The position numbers and the translations under genes were made by a program. 64,000 bases of DNA, taken from NCBI RefSeq assembly GCF_001267925.1, contig NZ_CP011409.1, forward strand, positions 1-64,000, written 5' to 3'. Of the stretch, positions 54,645 to 63,450 are shown one piece after another; within the stretch, counting starts at the first letter, position 1, and every line of letters starts with the position of its first letter. Under the pieces are notes generated by a model, which made no database searches, had not been told where the DNA came from, and saw nothing but the letters and a program-made list of their open reading frames with translations. The DNA comes from Herbaspirillum hiltneri N3 (GTDB lineage: Bacteria; Pseudomonadota; Gammaproteobacteria; Burkholderiales; Burkholderiaceae_D).

Positions 54645-55343
54645 ATGAATCGCATCGCGCTGCTGGAAGATCACGAACGCATGGCGGCGCTGATTGCGAA
54701 GGCGCTGGCCGCGGCCGGCATCGGGACCGATATCTACGCCACCATCGCGCACGCCGCCGCGGGCTGCACGCAGATGGCGTATCCGGTGCTGGTGCTGGAC
54801 CGTAACGTGCCCGACGGCGACGGCCTCGATCTGGTGCGGCAGTTGCGCGCACGCAGCGTGCTGACGCCGTGCCTGATGCTGACCGCGCGCGACGCCTTGC
54901 ATGATCGCGTTGCAGGCCTCGAAGCCGGCGCCGACGATTACCTGCCCAAGCCATTTTCGATGGAAGAGATGGTGGCGCGCGTGCGTGCGCTGATGCGCCG
55001 TCCGGCGCAGCTGCACAGCCTCTCGCCCGAATTCGCCGGCCTGCGGGTCGAGCCCGATGCCGGTTGCATGCGGCAAGGGGAGGAGTCGGTGTCGCTGGCC
55101 GCAGCCGAGATGCAACTGATGCTGGTGCTGGTGCGCGCCGCCGGCAAGTCGGTACGGCGCACGGCGCTGGAAGCGGCAGCCTGGGGTTTGTCGGAACCGG
55201 TCACGCCGAACGCGCTCGACGTCGCGTTGCATCGCCTGCGCCGCAAGCTCGCGGCGATCGATTCGCCGCTGCAGATCGGCAACATCCGCGGCCACGGCTA
55301 CGCCTTGCTCGGCAACGGCAAGCCAGGGCAGGCGCCATCATGA
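54645..55343 (+). CDS. OmpR-family response regulator
   Basis: 232 residues: receiver domain (about 1-115) with the phosphoacceptor Asp in VLVLDRNVPDG, conserved Thr in MLTARDALHD and Lys in YLPKPFSM. Winged-helix DNA-binding domain at 130-228 (VRRTALEAAAWG, TPNALDVALHRLRRKL). Its stop overlaps the kinase start by 4 bases. It probably controls mipA through the direct repeats upstream. Confidence 0.95.
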   Translation: MNRIALLEDHERMAALIAKALAAAGIGTDIYATIAHAAAGCTQMAYPVLVLDRNVPDGDGLDLVRQLRARSVLTPCLMLTARDALHDRVAGLEAGADDYLPKPFSMEEMVARVRALMRRPAQLHSLSPEFAGLRVEPDAGCMRQGEESVSLAAAEMQLMLVLVRAAGKSVRRTALEAAAWGLSEPVTPNALDVALHRLRRKLAAIDSPLQIGNIRGHGYALLGNGKPGQAPS

Positions 55344-56680
55344 AAAGTCTCTCGTCACGGCTGTTGAGCGCGACGGCGGTCGCGTTGACCTGCATCAGCG
55401 GCATCGTCGTGCTGGCGCTGGCTTTGTTGTGGCGCTGGGGACCCGACATGCTGATCAATCTCGATCTGGACCACAATGCCGCGCGCGTGGCCGAAGCCGT
55501 GCGTTTCAACGCCGCCGGCATCCCCGACCGCGTTAGCCTCAACCAGAAGATGACGGCAATCTACTCGGTGTTGCTGGAGGATGCAGCCTACCGCGTGCTC
55601 GATCAGAACGGCGCCGTCTTGCTGTCGTCGGACCATGCTGCTGTCGCCTATGCACCCGCCGGCGACGGCTTCGCTCCGGAGCGCAGGCGCTTCCGCGTGG
55701 TCAGTAGCGGCGAAGGCAAGCAGGTCCTGACTATGCCGTTCGCCCACGACGGCCGTACATTCTATGTACAGCTCATGCGCAGCGAACGCATGCATCGCAT
55801 CATGCTCGGCAGCGACAGCGAGAAGGCGCAGAAGATCGCCATCGTCGCCGCGGTCGTCGCCATGCTGCTGTTCAGCCTGGTCGTAGTCGCCACCTTGCAT
55901 CGCTCGCTCAAACCGCTGCGCAAGGCCTCCGCCGCCGCCGAAAAAATCAGGATCGACAACTTGTCCGCACGGCTCTCGCTGGAAGACGTGCCGAGCGAAC
56001 TGGCGCCGTTGTTCAACGCCTTCAACCTGGCGCTGCAACGGCTTGAGGACGGCTACCGCGTGCAACGCGAATTCCTCGCCACCGCCGCGCATGAACTGAA
56101 GACGCCGCTGGCATTGATGCGTGGTCAGATCGAACTGGATGAGCGCGGCGACCGCAGCGCCTTGCTGCGCGACCTCGACCACATGGCGCGTCACGTGCAT
56201 CAGCTGCTGCATCTGGCCGAAGCCAGCGAGCGCCAGAACTACGCGATGGAACGGATCGACCTCAAGGACATCGCCGCCGAAGCCTCCGCGCAGCTGGAAC
56301 GTCTGGCGCAACAACGCGAGGTCCATATCGTCGGCACCGGCGCCGACGACGGCGAACCGGTGATGATTGCCGCCGACCGCGGCGCGCTGTTCGTGCTGAT
56401 GCGCAATCTCATCGAGAACGCCGTGCACCACGCGCCGCCGGGCAGCGCCGTCGACGTCGACGTCAGCACGCACGGCGTCACCGTGCGCGACTATGGCAAA
56501 GGCATTCCGGCCGACGCCATGCCGCACTTGTTCCAGCGTTTCTGGCGCGGCGCGCATCGGCGCGATGAAGGCGCCGGGCTCGGCTTGTCCATCTGCGAAG
56601 AAATCGCCCACGCCCACGGCTGGACGCTGCAGGCGGAAAACGCCGGACCGGGTGCGCGCTTCCGGGTGGCGTTCGGCTAA
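55340..56680 (+). CDS. Membrane sensor histidine kinase
   Basis: 446 residues. Two membrane segments (about 10-30 and 160-180) flank a periplasmic sensor of about 130 residues. HAMP (180-235), then the dimerisation/phosphoacceptor motif ATAAHELKTPLALMRGQIEL with the His, and the HATPase domain with NLIENAVHHAP (N box), DYGKGIP (G1) and GAGLGLSICEEI (G2). Partner of the preceding regulator. Ligand unknown. It converges with the ElaA gene with a 4-base overlap of stops. Confidence 0.94.
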   Translation: MKSLSSRLLSATAVALTCISGIVVLALALLWRWGPDMLINLDLDHNAARVAEAVRFNAAGIPDRVSLNQKMTAIYSVLLEDAAYRVLDQNGAVLLSSDHAAVAYAPAGDGFAPERRRFRVVSSGEGKQVLTMPFAHDGRTFYVQLMRSERMHRIMLGSDSEKAQKIAIVAAVVAMLLFSLVVVATLHRSLKPLRKASAAAEKIRIDNLSARLSLEDVPSELAPLFNAFNLALQRLEDGYRVQREFLATAAHELKTPLALMRGQIELDERGDRSALLRDLDHMARHVHQLLHLAEASERQNYAMERIDLKDIAAEASAQLERLAQQREVHIVGTGADDGEPVMIAADRGALFVLMRNLIENAVHHAPPGSAVDVDVSTHGVTVRDYGKGIPADAMPHLFQRFWRGAHRRDEGAGLGLSICEEIAHAHGWTLQAENAGPGARFRVAFG

Positions 56681-57147
56681 GCGCTCAGGTTCTCGGCGTA
56701 TTCGGTGATCAGCATGTCGATATGCGGAATGCCGACGTCGTCGTACAGTTCGCCGACGCTCGCAAATCCCAGCCGGCGATAGAAGCGTTCAAGCCGCGCC
56801 TGCGCGCTGATGCGCACCGGCGCACCCGGATACAGTGCGGCGGCATGCAGCAGCGCCTGCCGCATCAGTACTTCACCGATGCCTTTGCCGCGCAATTGGC
56901 CGGCGACGATCACCCGGCCGATTGACGGCTCGGCATAACGTACGCCGGGCGGCAGGATGCGGGCATAAGCCATGAGCGCGCCGGCATCGTCGTAGCCCAG
57001 TCCGTGCAGGCAGGCCGGATCGAAACCATCGGCATCGGGATACAGGCATCGCTGCTCGATGACGAACACCTGCTGGCGCAGATGAATGGCGTCATAGAGC
57101 TGTTCCAGCGACAGCTGATCGAATTTTTTCCATGTCCAGTGCAGCAT
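56677..57147 (-). CDS. elaA: ElaA-type GNAT acetyltransferase
   Basis: 156 residues of the GNAT superfamily, ElaA subgroup. N-terminal KFDQLSLEQLYDAIHLRQQVFV, then RVIVAGQLRGKGIGEVLM with the acetyl-CoA Q/R-x-x-G-x-G/A loop (QLRGKGIG), and the closing GELYDDVGIPHIDM motif. 153 residues in E. coli. Substrate unknown for the family. Confidence 0.92.
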   Translation of the reverse strand: MLHWTWKKFDQLSLEQLYDAIHLRQQVFVIEQRCLYPDADGFDPACLHGLGYDDAGALMAYARILPPGVRYAEPSIGRVIVAGQLRGKGIGEVLMRQALLHAAALYPGAPVRISAQARLERFYRRLGFASVGELYDDVGIPHIDMLITEYAENLSA

Positions 57148-57215
57148 AAAATTTCCTCAAGAAAAAGAGACCAGGCCGGCCCGCCAGGGAGGCGTCGGTG
57201 CATGAACGCGCCGGT

Positions 57216-58637
57216 TCACAGGGCGAGGCACGATTCCCGATTCGCCGACCGATCGGCGATAAGGCGGCGAAAGCGCATGACCAGTTGTGCGGCGGTGACG
57301 ATCAGGCCCAGTGTCAGTCCCAGCCATACCCCCGTCACGCCCAGGTCAAGCCAGTTGCTCAATAGCCAGGCGCCCGGCAATCCCACCGCCCAGTAACCGA
57401 TCAGCGTCATGACGAACGAGGTTCCGGTTTCCCCGGCGCCGCGCAAGATGCCGATGCCGATGTTCTGTGCACAGTCGAAGACCTGCAGCACCGCCGCCAG
57501 CAACAGGAGCTTGCCGGCAATCAGCCGCACTGCATCAGCGCCGGCGTCGGGCTTGTGCAGGAATACCCCCAGCACCCATTGCGGCGTCGCCCAGTAGATC
57601 ACCCCGATCAGCACCATGCAGGCGATGCCCATGCCGAGTCCGGTGTAGCCGTAGCGGCGCGAGGTGGCGATATCGTCCTGCGCCCAGGTGCGGCTGATGC
57701 AGATCGAGGTGGCATGCGACAGCCCGACCGAGATCATGAACACGATGTACACCGCCTGATTGACCACCGTATGTGCGGCCAGCGCATCGGTGCCGAGCGC
57801 GCCCACCAGCAAGGCAATCGCTGCAAAGAAGCCTGCCTCGGAACCGTAGGTGGCGGCCACCGGCAGGCCCATCTTCCAGGTGCGCCACAAGGCCTGGCGG
57901 CCGGTTTTCCAGATGCGTACCGACAGCAGACGGCGCAGGGTTGGGTCGCGCCGGACGATCAGCAGGAAGACGAAGAAGGAAAACAGGCTGACCAGGGTCG
58001 ACGACCACGCGATGCCCGCCAGGCCCATTCCGGCGATGCCGAAGGCGCCCACCGTCAGCACGTAATTGAGCGCGGCATTCACGGCCACTGCCGTCAGCGT
58101 GATCGCCAACAGCGGACCCGGCCGCCGCAAACCGACCGTGAAATTGCGCAGCGCCTGGAACCATAGCAAGGGCAAGATGCCCGGCGCGGCGGCGAACAGA
58201 TAATCGGCCGTGCGCGCCACCACTGCCGCATCCTGCCCCATCCAGCGCAAGGCATGACCGGCGCCCAGCATCATGGCCCAGAACACCAGCCCGGCCAGCG
58301 TCGCAATGGCAAAGCTGGCGCGCACCATGTCGCGCACTGCGGCAGCGGCGTGCGGTGTTTCGAGCCCGGCAGCGGCAGCAGTCGCTACCAGGTTGCCGGT
58401 GGGCGTGACCAGGCCGGTGCCGGTGGTGCGCAGCAGGTTGAACACGGCCAGCGCCAGTCCGCCGGCGGCGATGTCGAGCGGACCGAGCCAACCCATCATG
58501 ACTATGCCGGTGGTCGACAGCGCCACCTGCGCAAACTGCGTCAGGATCAACGGCGCCGCCAGCGCGCCGATGTGGGAGACGTCGGCTTTGAGCACGGGCA
58601 GCGACAAGGGCAGGGGCCAGGACCGCAGCATGTTCAT
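57216..58637 (-). CDS. MATE family multidrug/metabolite exporter
   Basis: 473 residues with twelve predicted helices in two MatE repeats; the start of each repeat (LAAPLILTQFAQVALSTTG; GLPVAATYGSEAGFFAAIAL) is recognisable. NorM-type Na+ or H+ antiporter. Its ATG overlaps the stop of the SbnA-like gene (ATGA), so it is the last gene of the Dap cluster and the probable exporter of its product. Confidence 0.9.
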   Translation of the reverse strand: MNMLRSWPLPLSLPVLKADVSHIGALAAPLILTQFAQVALSTTGIVMMGWLGPLDIAAGGLALAVFNLLRTTGTGLVTPTGNLVATAAAAGLETPHAAAAVRDMVRASFAIATLAGLVFWAMMLGAGHALRWMGQDAAVVARTADYLFAAAPGILPLLWFQALRNFTVGLRRPGPLLAITLTAVAVNAALNYVLTVGAFGIAGMGLAGIAWSSTLVSLFSFFVFLLIVRRDPTLRRLLSVRIWKTGRQALWRTWKMGLPVAATYGSEAGFFAAIALLVGALGTDALAAHTVVNQAVYIVFMISVGLSHATSICISRTWAQDDIATSRRYGYTGLGMGIACMVLIGVIYWATPQWVLGVFLHKPDAGADAVRLIAGKLLLLAAVLQVFDCAQNIGIGILRGAGETGTSFVMTLIGYWAVGLPGAWLLSNWLDLGVTGVWLGLTLGLIVTAAQLVMRFRRLIADRSANRESCLAL

Positions 58638-59701
58638 GTGCGCCCCGTCAGCTGCGCCAGCATGTCGTCCAGTTCGACGCCGACGGCGGCGTCGATCAGG
58701 CCGCGTTCGTTCATCCAGTCATCGTTGAAGACGGTGTCGAGATACTTCTCGCCGCCGTCGCAAATCAACACGACGAAGGTGCTGCCGGGCGGCGCCGTCT
58801 CGATGCGCTTGATGGCCTGATAGATGACGCCGCCGCCCGAGCCGCCGACCAGCAGCGCATATTTGCGCGCGATGTGGCGAGCCGTATTGAATGCCTGCTT
58901 GTCGGAGACCTTGAGACCTTCGTCAAGCAGATCGTAGTCGACCAGCGCGCCGATTTCCGCACCCGGCGGCGTCCCGGTGCCGGATTGATAGTAGGGGCCG
59001 CCGGGACCGCCGAAGGCGATCGAGCCTTCCGGTTCGATGCCGATGGTGCGCAACAGCGGCAGCTTGTTCTTGAGTGCGCGTGCGGTGCCGAACAGGGAAC
59101 CGCCGGTGCCGACCGCGCCGATCAGGTGGGTAATCTCCTTGCCGAGCGCTTCGTGCAATTCCTCGGCGACGTAAGTGTAGCCATTGCCGTTGGCCGGGTT
59201 GTTGTGCTGCTCGGTCCAGTAGGCGCCTTGTTCGGCGGCGATCTTTTCGGCCAGCGCTTCGCGGTCGGCGGTTGCCAGCGAATCGCCGCCGTCTTCGTTG
59301 ACGAAGATCAGTTCGGCGCCGAACGCCTGCATCGCGCGGATCTTGTCTTTGGCGGCATGGTGGTCGACCACGGCGGTGAAGCGATAGCCGCGTTCGGCGG
59401 CAAGCAGCGCCAGGCCCATGCCGGTGTTGCCGGAGGTCGATTCGATCACCCAGCCGCCCGGCGCGAGCAGGCCCTGCTGCTCGGCTTCGTCGAGCATCTG
59501 GCGCGCCATGCGGATCTTGGCGCTGCCGGTGGGATTGCCTTGTTCCAGTTTGAGCAGAATGCGGCTGCCGAAGCGCGTGCGCAGCAATTCCATCAGCGGC
59601 GTGTGGCCGATCAGCTGCGACACACGGTTGACGATGGCGCCGGCGGGCTGGTGCGGCGGGGTCGCGACTGTGGACAAGACCTGCGGGGATTGACGATCCA
59701 T
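58634..59701 (-). CDS. sbnA: SbnA-like O-phosphoserine:glutamate synthase (Dap pathway)
   Basis: 355 residues from ATG 59701, after AAGGAGAATCACC. Cysteine-synthase fold: PLP lysine K62 in GNPTGSAKIRM, phosphate loop STSGNTGMGL. It is closest to SbnA, which joins O-phospho-L-serine and glutamate into N-(1-amino-1-carboxyl-2-ethyl)-glutamate (ACEGA), not to CysK. The adjacent SbnB-like gene supports this reading. Second-to-last of the cluster. Confidence 0.85.
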   Translation of the reverse strand: MDRQSPQVLSTVATPPHQPAGAIVNRVSQLIGHTPLMELLRTRFGSRILLKLEQGNPTGSAKIRMARQMLDEAEQQGLLAPGGWVIESTSGNTGMGLALLAAERGYRFTAVVDHHAAKDKIRAMQAFGAELIFVNEDGGDSLATADREALAEKIAAEQGAYWTEQHNNPANGNGYTYVAEELHEALGKEITHLIGAVGTGGSLFGTARALKNKLPLLRTIGIEPEGSIAFGGPGGPYYQSGTGTPPGAEIGALVDYDLLDEGLKVSDKQAFNTARHIARKYALLVGGSGGGVIYQAIKRIETAPPGSTFVVLICDGGEKYLDTVFNDDWMNERGLIDAAVGVELDDMLAQLTGRT

Positions 59702-59726
59702 GGTGATTCTCCTTCGGGGTGGGGAA

Positions 59727-61160
59727 TTATTCAAAGGCGGCGTGCGGACGGTTGTCCAGACGCCAGCATGGCTTGCCCTGATGCGTGGTGATGACGACCT
59801 TGGCTGGCAGTGGTAAATCGTGGAAAGGCGATTCGTTGGAATCCATCTGATAACCGGCCGTGTTCAGGTAGATCAGCAGATCGCCGGGAGCTGGCCGTTG
59901 CGGGAACGCGATCTTGCGCCAGGTCACCATGTCGCTGTCGAGGCAACTGGCGCCGCCGACGCAGGCAGCGTAGGCGGAGGACGCAGTTGCCGCGTCCTGC
60001 CGGGGCAGTAGCAGCGGATCGGGAAGGTATTCGCTGTTGAACCACTGTTCGGACAGGCTGAAGCTGGTGCCGCCGACGGTAACGATGCCGTAGCCGGATG
60101 TTGTCCCGGCAGCTGCATGCCCGTCCGGCTGCCGGTCTTTCAGGCTCTGGATTTCAAACATCGTGAAGCCGGCCTGGTCGAGCAGCGCACGGCCCGGTTC
60201 CAGCAGCAGACGGATTGCGTGTTCGCGCAGCCGTTGCGCCAGGGAGAGGACGTCGACGGCATGCGCGAGAATCGCCGACAGCATTGCGGCGCCCGGTGCC
60301 ACGTTGTAGTAGGGATAAAAATCGGCGAAGGATTTTCCGCCGTGATAGTGCCAGGGCTGCTGTCGTTCGAGGAATGCCGACCAGTGCTCCTCGCTCGCGT
60401 AGCGAACGGCAAAGCCGCCGCCGATATTGATCGTCGCGCATTGGGACAGGCCGTGGCCGCGTGCGTCGATGCAGACATCGATCAGGCGATGGGCTTCTTC
60501 GGCGCGCGCCGCAGCACTGTAACCGGAGAGATGGAAAGAGAAGCCTTCCATGTCGAGCACGTCGCGATGCTGCAAGCACAAGGCCAGCGCTGCTTCACGT
60601 TCTTCCTCGGTCATGCCGAAACGGCTGTGCGGCTGGCTTCGCGGGCGGCAACGCAACAGCAGGCGGCCGCGGCAACCGGCTTGCTGCGCCTGCGCAGCGT
60701 AGGCGCGCAATTCTTCAACGCTGTCGATAGCGACCAGGCAGCGTTGGCGCAGCGCCAGATTCAGCAAGGCGGGATGCTTGCCGGGACCGGTGATGCCGAT
60801 GTGTTCGCCGGACACGCCGCAGCCCAGCGCCTGTTCTGTTTCCTGCAAGCTGGCCGCGTCAATGCCGATGCCCAGCGCCGGGCAGCGCTCCACGAAGCTG
60901 CGGCCCTTGTTGGCTTTTTTTGCGAACAGCACCAAGCCGTCCACGCCGGCGTCGTCGAGCGCCTGCCGGAATTGCCGCGCGGCGTCGTCGAATACTTCCG
61001 GCAACAGGACGTGCAAGGTGCTGCCCAGGCCCCGGCTCAGTTCGGACAACAGGCCGCGATGGTGCGTCATGAGGGTGGCGGTCAGCGGATGCTGCAATGC
61101 CGGCAACTGCAGCGGTGCAAGGTCGGAGGCGGCGGTCGCCTCCTGGCGAAGTCGGTCCAT
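59727..61160 (-). CDS. Type III PLP-dependent decarboxylase
   Basis: 477 residues of the alanine-racemase/ornithine-decarboxylase fold family (LysA, SbnH relatives). PLP lysine likely K82 in LFAKKANKG; GGGF (NIGGGFAVRYA) and EPGRALLDQAGF are the phosphate-binding and dimer motifs; Cys-Asp pair (GASCLDSDM) near the C-terminus supplies active-site residues from the other subunit. In staphyloferrin B synthesis SbnH decarboxylates citryl-Dap; here the substrate is unknown. Overlaps nothing: 7-base gap to SbnB, 25 to SbnA. Confidence 0.85.
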   Translation of the reverse strand: MDRLRQEATAASDLAPLQLPALQHPLTATLMTHHRGLLSELSRGLGSTLHVLLPEVFDDAARQFRQALDDAGVDGLVLFAKKANKGRSFVERCPALGIGIDAASLQETEQALGCGVSGEHIGITGPGKHPALLNLALRQRCLVAIDSVEELRAYAAQAQQAGCRGRLLLRCRPRSQPHSRFGMTEEEREAALALCLQHRDVLDMEGFSFHLSGYSAAARAEEAHRLIDVCIDARGHGLSQCATINIGGGFAVRYASEEHWSAFLERQQPWHYHGGKSFADFYPYYNVAPGAAMLSAILAHAVDVLSLAQRLREHAIRLLLEPGRALLDQAGFTMFEIQSLKDRQPDGHAAAGTTSGYGIVTVGGTSFSLSEQWFNSEYLPDPLLLPRQDAATASSAYAACVGGASCLDSDMVTWRKIAFPQRPAPGDLLIYLNTAGYQMDSNESPFHDLPLPAKVVITTHQGKPCWRLDNRPHAAFE

Positions 61161-61167
61161 GTCTGCC

Positions 61168-62175
61168 TCACCACAAGCGTACGGTCTGGCCCAGTTGCTG
61201 GGCGCGGGCGCGTTCGGCGAAAAGACGGCCGAGCGCGATGTCGGTAATGATCATGCCGCTGTTGTAGGCGAACACGCGCTGCTCGTCATGCTCGCGGCCG
61301 GCCTTGCTGCCGGCGAGGATGTCGGGCAGCTCGGCGTCGACCGGCGGCAATACGCCATGCGCGTCTGCAAGATCGGTGCCTGTCACGCGCATCTGCGCCT
61401 CGCTGGTGGCGACGCGGCGGTCGGCGTGATGCAGCAGTCCGGCCTGCAAGCCGTAACCGACCAGGATGGTGAGCGCGCCGGATTTGAGCCAGTCGCGCCG
61501 GACTGCGCCGGACGATTTTTCCGATGCGGGTCCGGCGGCGCCGATGATGATGTCGGCGCTGCGCGCAGACTGTTCGAGGTCGGACGACACTTCGATCCGG
61601 CGGTCGGGATGGTGCTCGCGCATGCGTTCGAGCGCCGCCGCGATGCCGTCCGGATGATTGCCGTGGATGATCAGGCGCGTCAGCTGCGGCATTGCCGTGA
61701 CCAGAAACGGCAAGGCATTTTGCCCCTGCACGCCGCTGCCGACTACCAGGGCGGTCCGCGCATCGCTGCGGGCGCAGCTGCGCGCCAGCAATGCCGACGC
61801 CGCCGGCGTGCGCAGCGCGCCGACCAGGCTGCAGTCCATCAAGGCGATCGGCAATCCGGTGGTGTCGTCGTACAGCAGCAGCGACGTATAGTATTTTTGC
61901 AGCGACTGCTCTTCGTTGGCGTTGAACTTGTAAGACGTCTTGAACGCCACGGTCTGCCGCTCGCCGTCGCGGCCCAGCATGGAGTAAGCCAGCGAACGGC
62001 CGTCGTCGGGCCTGGCGGTGAGCTTACGCGGATTGGACGACAGGCCGGCGGCGTAAGCCTTGTAGGCGTCCTCCACCGTGCCGAGTACTTCGGCCAGCGA
62101 ATAGCGCAGGCCCGCGAGGTCTTGCTTGTTGAGGACGCAGATGGCGCCGGCGTCATCGGTTGCGATGGTGGTCAT
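61168..62175 (-). CDS. sbnB: SbnB-like ACEGA dehydrogenase (2,3-diaminopropionate synthase)
   Basis: 335 residues starting MTTIATDD at 62175, after CGGAGACATC. Ornithine-cyclodeaminase fold: RKLTARPDD and TPAASALLA regions, Rossmann VVGSGVQGQNALPF. SbnB oxidises ACEGA with NAD+ to L-2,3-diaminopropionate and 2-oxoglutarate. The 2-oxoglutarate made is the co-substrate of the oxygenase encoded next to it. Confidence 0.83.
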   Translation of the reverse strand: MTTIATDDAGAICVLNKQDLAGLRYSLAEVLGTVEDAYKAYAAGLSSNPRKLTARPDDGRSLAYSMLGRDGERQTVAFKTSYKFNANEEQSLQKYYTSLLLYDDTTGLPIALMDCSLVGALRTPAASALLARSCARSDARTALVVGSGVQGQNALPFLVTAMPQLTRLIIHGNHPDGIAAALERMREHHPDRRIEVSSDLEQSARSADIIIGAAGPASEKSSGAVRRDWLKSGALTILVGYGLQAGLLHHADRRVATSEAQMRVTGTDLADAHGVLPPVDAELPDILAGSKAGREHDEQRVFAYNSGMIITDIALGRLFAERARAQQLGQTVRLW

Positions 62176-62217
62176 GATGTCTCCGTGGACAGAATGCAAG
62201 ATGAACAGCGGGCCGGA

Positions 62218-63318
62218 TCAGACGATGTGGCGGCCGACTGCGTTTTCACGATACGGCAGCGAGCCGCGCAGATTGAGCGTGAGATTGACGCGGCGCAGCC
62301 AGCGATGGCGCGCACCGTAATTGGGCTGGTAGATCGAGCGCCCATGCACGGCGCGCTTGTTGTCGATCCACAGCATGTCGCCGGGCTGCATGACGACGGC
62401 GGACTTGTGCGCGTCGAACTGGCGTAGCAGCCAGTTCAGCGCTTCGGCGGCTTCCTGGTCGCCGGGAAGCGCTTTCATGAATGCTTCGTCGACTTGGATA
62501 AACGGCTGTTCACGCGCACCCGACAGCGCCGGCACCGGCTGCGGATCGGCATGCATGCGCCGGATGTGTTCGAAGGCGTGGTCGTCCAGACGCCAGTGTT
62601 CGCTGATGTTCTGGTCCGGCAGATGCGATTTGTCGGGCAGGATGACGAAGCGCGGCGCAGCCAGCACCGCCCATTTTTCGTCTGGGATATGCAGGTCGCC
62701 GATATAGGACAGGATGGTTTCCGCACGCTCCTCGTTGCGGTAGCAGAAGATCGACAGGAAGTCGCAGCGCAGCGCGTGGAAGGCTTCTTCGTTATGCCAC
62801 ACCAGCGTGGTGGAGCTGCTGCCGCCAAGTTGTTCGTTACGCTCCTTGTCGATCGGCACGATGTGGCGCAGGAAGCGGCCGTTCTCTTGCGTGCGCCAGC
62901 CGAAGATATCTCCCAGCGCAGCCGAAATCAGGCATTGCGCAATTTCTTCGCGCAGATTGGGAGGATTGCGCCATGGCGCATCCCAGTGCGCCGGCGACGG
63001 GCCGATGCGCTCGTCGTCGACCGGCACGCCGCTCAACAGGACGGCGCCGCAAGGCAGGTGCAGGTATTTGAAGCGGTGCGCCAGTTCGCGCAGGCTGCGC
63101 GGCAGCTGGTGCGCCGAGAGACTGCAGGCGTCGGCAAATTCGGGCGTCTCGACGCTGCCGAAACTTTGCTCCAGTTCGTTGACGATGCGCGCAATCGCCG
63201 ACCATTCCAGCGGCGACAAGCGGTGCCGGTAGATCGACGAGGAGACCGGCAACGGCAAAGTCGTCGGCCCGGATGCGGTAGCGGTGCGGGTAGAAGTGTG
63301 CGTGAGTGCAAGTGCCAT
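62218..63318 (-). CDS. Fe(II)/2-oxoglutarate oxygenase, amino-acid hydroxylase (VioC/AsnO) type
   Basis: 366 residues from ATG 63318, after TCAGGAAGGCATC. The clavaminate-synthase-like TauD/TfdA fold has a facial triad H175-x-E177 (VWHNEEAF) and H325 (RAVHGRSIY); R339 is 14 residues after H325, the spacing of the 2-oxoglutarate Arg in VioC. HxE rather than HxD is characteristic of VioC/AsnO-type enzymes that hydroxylate free amino acids at C-beta. Substrate unknown. Second gene of the cluster after the receptor. Confidence 0.85.
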   Translation of the reverse strand: MALALTHTSTRTATASGPTTLPLPVSSSIYRHRLSPLEWSAIARIVNELEQSFGSVETPEFADACSLSAHQLPRSLRELAHRFKYLHLPCGAVLLSGVPVDDERIGPSPAHWDAPWRNPPNLREEIAQCLISAALGDIFGWRTQENGRFLRHIVPIDKERNEQLGGSSSTTLVWHNEEAFHALRCDFLSIFCYRNEERAETILSYIGDLHIPDEKWAVLAAPRFVILPDKSHLPDQNISEHWRLDDHAFEHIRRMHADPQPVPALSGAREQPFIQVDEAFMKALPGDQEAAEALNWLLRQFDAHKSAVVMQPGDMLWIDNKRAVHGRSIYQPNYGARHRWLRRVNLTLNLRGSLPYRENAVGRHIV

Positions 63319-63450
63319 GATGCCTTCCTGATCTGATCCGGGTTGAACGGGATAAAGATCGCGCGTGCTGGCTTTTGCTGGCGGGGCGATGTGTGCGCCG
63401 CTTCCCGCAGGAAGACGGCACACGGAATTGCTGTTGTTTGCTGCGAGCGG

